Both the position numbers and the translations under genes were made by a program. Positions 4,274 to 5,509 of a stretch of DNA of 5,509 bases are shown in pieces. This DNA is from Bacteroidia bacterium (GTDB taxonomy: Bacteria; Bacteroidota; Bacteroidia; Bacteroidales; Azobacteroidaceae). Where the stretch lies: assembly GCA_025996815.1 (NCBI GenBank), contig BNTT01000175.1, positions 1 through 5,509 on the forward strand. The letters are read 5' to 3'. Position 1 is the first letter of the stretch; the number at the start of each line of letters is the position of its first letter. The notes beneath the pieces are model-generated. The model saw nothing but the letters and a program-made list of their open reading frames with translations, searched no databases and was not told the DNA's origin.

Positions 4274-5509
4274 TTAAAACTTGAGCGACAATCCCACCGT
4301 GTAGGTCTTGTTGAGTGGATACATACGTCCCAAATCGTCGTCGGGATGTTCCGGGTCAACAAATTTCACGCCTGTCAGGGTAAACAGATTGTAGGCGTTG
4401 GCAAACACGCGCAGGTTCATCGACGACAGCGCCTTTATCTTGGGCACTGTGTAGCCCACTTCGATGCTTTTGAGCCGCAAATAGGCGGTGCTCACGCGGT
4501 TGAACTCCGAATTGTTTTTCGGATAGCGTCCGGTGAAGCCATAGTAGCCGCTCACCCATTGTGTGGCGGGGTCGTAGGGGTCTGCCGTTGGGTCAACGGG
4601 ATGCCAGCGGTCGAGGTATTGCTCCAGTGTGCCGCCGCCATTTTGCCCCCAGATTGCATACAACGGCTCTTTGTATTCCATAGAGCCGAGCGCGGAGCCT
4701 TGGAAGAGGATGTTGGCATCAAAATTTTTGTATGCCAAATCCAAATTCAAACTGTAGTTCAGCCACGGTGTCTGGTCGTAGGCGTAGGGATGTTCGTCCA
4801 GCCCGTTGATTTCGCCGTCGCCGTTCCAGTCTTCATATTTGTAGTCGCCGGGCAGCACGTCGCGGTCTTTGTATATCGGATAATTCCGAATGTCATCCCA
4901 ATTTTGGTAACGACCGGCGGCGGTGTAGCCAAACTGCACGCCCTGATAGCGGTTGGTCAGGTTGTCGTTGCGCCATTGGTCGTAAGAGTTGCCATACGGA
5001 CCTTGTGCGGAGGCGGTCATCCGCTTTTGGCGGGTGATTGTGCCGATGGCTTTCACTTTATACGTGAAATCCTCTATCCTGTTGCGGTGCGTGAGTTCGA
5101 GGTCAATCCCGAAATGGCGATCGCTGTCGAGGTTTTCCACCGGAGGAGTGGCACCTATCACGGTGGGAAATTCGGCAGTGTTGCGTTCAAACAGTCCTTC
5201 GCGGCGGCGGTCGAAATAGTCGAACGCAAAGCCGAACAAGCCGTTCCAGCCTTCAAAGTCCACGCCAAAATCAAATGTATGCGACTCATACCATGTAACG
5301 AGTTCGTTGGGAAGTGGCAAGGGAGACATACCATACACAAATTGGTCGCCAAGCATATATCCGGGTGCATAGTGGTTGTAGTATCCTCCTCCCGGATTAT
5401 CGCCTGTGGCGGGATAGGCGTAGCCCGTAGCCCAAGCATAATTCCAGTTATTTGCCAAATCATCTCCGAGCACGCCATAGCTGGCACGGAGTTTCAACTG
5501 GTTAACAAA
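4274..5509 (-). CDS. SusC/RagA-family TonB-dependent outer-membrane transporter, C-terminal 411 residues (5' end outside window)
   Basis: This is the 3' part of a SusC-like transporter, the TonB-dependent beta-barrel that imports glycans or other bulky nutrients through the outer membrane with a SusD lipoprotein as lid. The frame is open to the right edge (first residues FVNQLKLRASYG), so the TTG near 5497 is not a start. What is seen: alternating aromatic/polar barrel strands throughout, the family hallmark PGDYKYEDWNGDGEIN near fragment residues 220-235, a late LRLKSIEVGYTVP strand, the RVFANAYNLFTLTG segment near the end, and the terminal YTVGLSLKF whose final Phe is typical of outer-membrane barrels. 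The signal peptide, carboxypeptidase-like domain, TonB box and plug would lie outside the window. A normal SusC is about 1000 residues, so roughly 40 percent is present. The SusD gene follows after a short AT-rich spacer in the classic order. Substrate cannot be told from this fragment. No frameshift is visible. Confidence 0.95.
   Translation of the reverse strand, partial: FVNQLKLRASYGVLGDDLANNWNYAWATGYAYPATGDNPGGGYYNHYAPGYMLGDQFVYGMSPLPLPNELVTWYESHTFDFGVDFEGWNGLFGFAFDYFDRRREGLFERNTAEFPTVIGATPPVENLDSDRHFGIDLELTHRNRIEDFTYKVKAIGTITRQKRMTASAQGPYGNSYDQWRNDNLTNRYQGVQFGYTAAGRYQNWDDIRNYPIYKDRDVLPGDYKYEDWNGDGEINGLDEHPYAYDQTPWLNYSLNLDLAYKNFDANILFQGSALGSMEYKEPLYAIWGQNGGGTLEQYLDRWHPVDPTADPYDPATQWVSGYYGFTGRYPKNNSEFNRVSTAYLRLKSIEVGYTVPKIKALSSMNLRVFANAYNLFTLTGVKFVDPEHPDDDLGRMYPLNKTYTVGLSLKF

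Noticed and set aside
1..5509. CRISPR array, tRNA/rRNA genes, insertion sequence
   Set aside because: No spaced direct repeats of CRISPR type, no cloverleaf or rRNA-like segment, and no transposase or terminal inverted repeats were seen on either strand.

Overview
The window reads as accessory outer-membrane DNA from a bacterium of phylum Bacteroidota, most likely order Bacteroidales. Three things support this: SusC/SusD/DUF3823 genes, a PorZ-type protein with a type IX secretion C-terminal domain, and Bacteroidota promoter elements (TAnnTTTG -7 boxes) instead of sigma70 -35/-10 boxes. Every gene I can support lies on the minus strand, so transcription runs from high to low coordinates.

Region 5509-2566 is the end of a polysaccharide-utilisation-type nutrient uptake operon. 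It holds the 3' part of a SusC-like TonB-dependent transporter (running off the right edge), a SusD-like gene, and a DUF3823 lipoprotein. The spacers contain nearly identical AT-rich repeats with a 14-bp period. The SusD gene is broken. Its start codon and first signal-peptide codons are in place (4235 downward), and the C-terminal ~250 residues are intact (about 4137 down to 3425). Between them, about half of a normal SusD is missing. In its place is a segment of about 90 bp whose coding sense lies on the opposite strand and whose translation looks like the middle of a SusD protein. This inversion plus deletion is the most unusual thing in the window. It is either a real rearrangement or an amplification/assembly chimera.

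Region 2565-2421 separates the uptake operon from the next gene. It carries a long stem-loop, the probable terminator, and a well-formed promoter (TTG-N20-TAATTTTG) that would start transcription only a few bases before the next start codon.

Region 2420-423 encodes a complete PorZ homologue, a beta-propeller component of the type IX secretion cell-surface attachment complex, with signal peptide and CTD. It appears shorter than its best-known relatives.

Region 422-1 holds small genes or possible genes. A 49-codon ORF has its own promoter directly after porZ and faintly resembles DUF6140 small proteins, possibly with a frameshifted tail. A 38-codon ORF is doubtful. A second -7 box and short palindromes may belong to the next gene beyond the left edge.

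The SusC/SusD/DUF3823 group would act together in binding and importing a glycan or similar nutrient at the outer membrane. PorZ is a separate transcription unit with a secretion role, and nothing links it functionally to the uptake operon beyond proximity. I see no tRNA, rRNA, CRISPR array, transposase or integrase.
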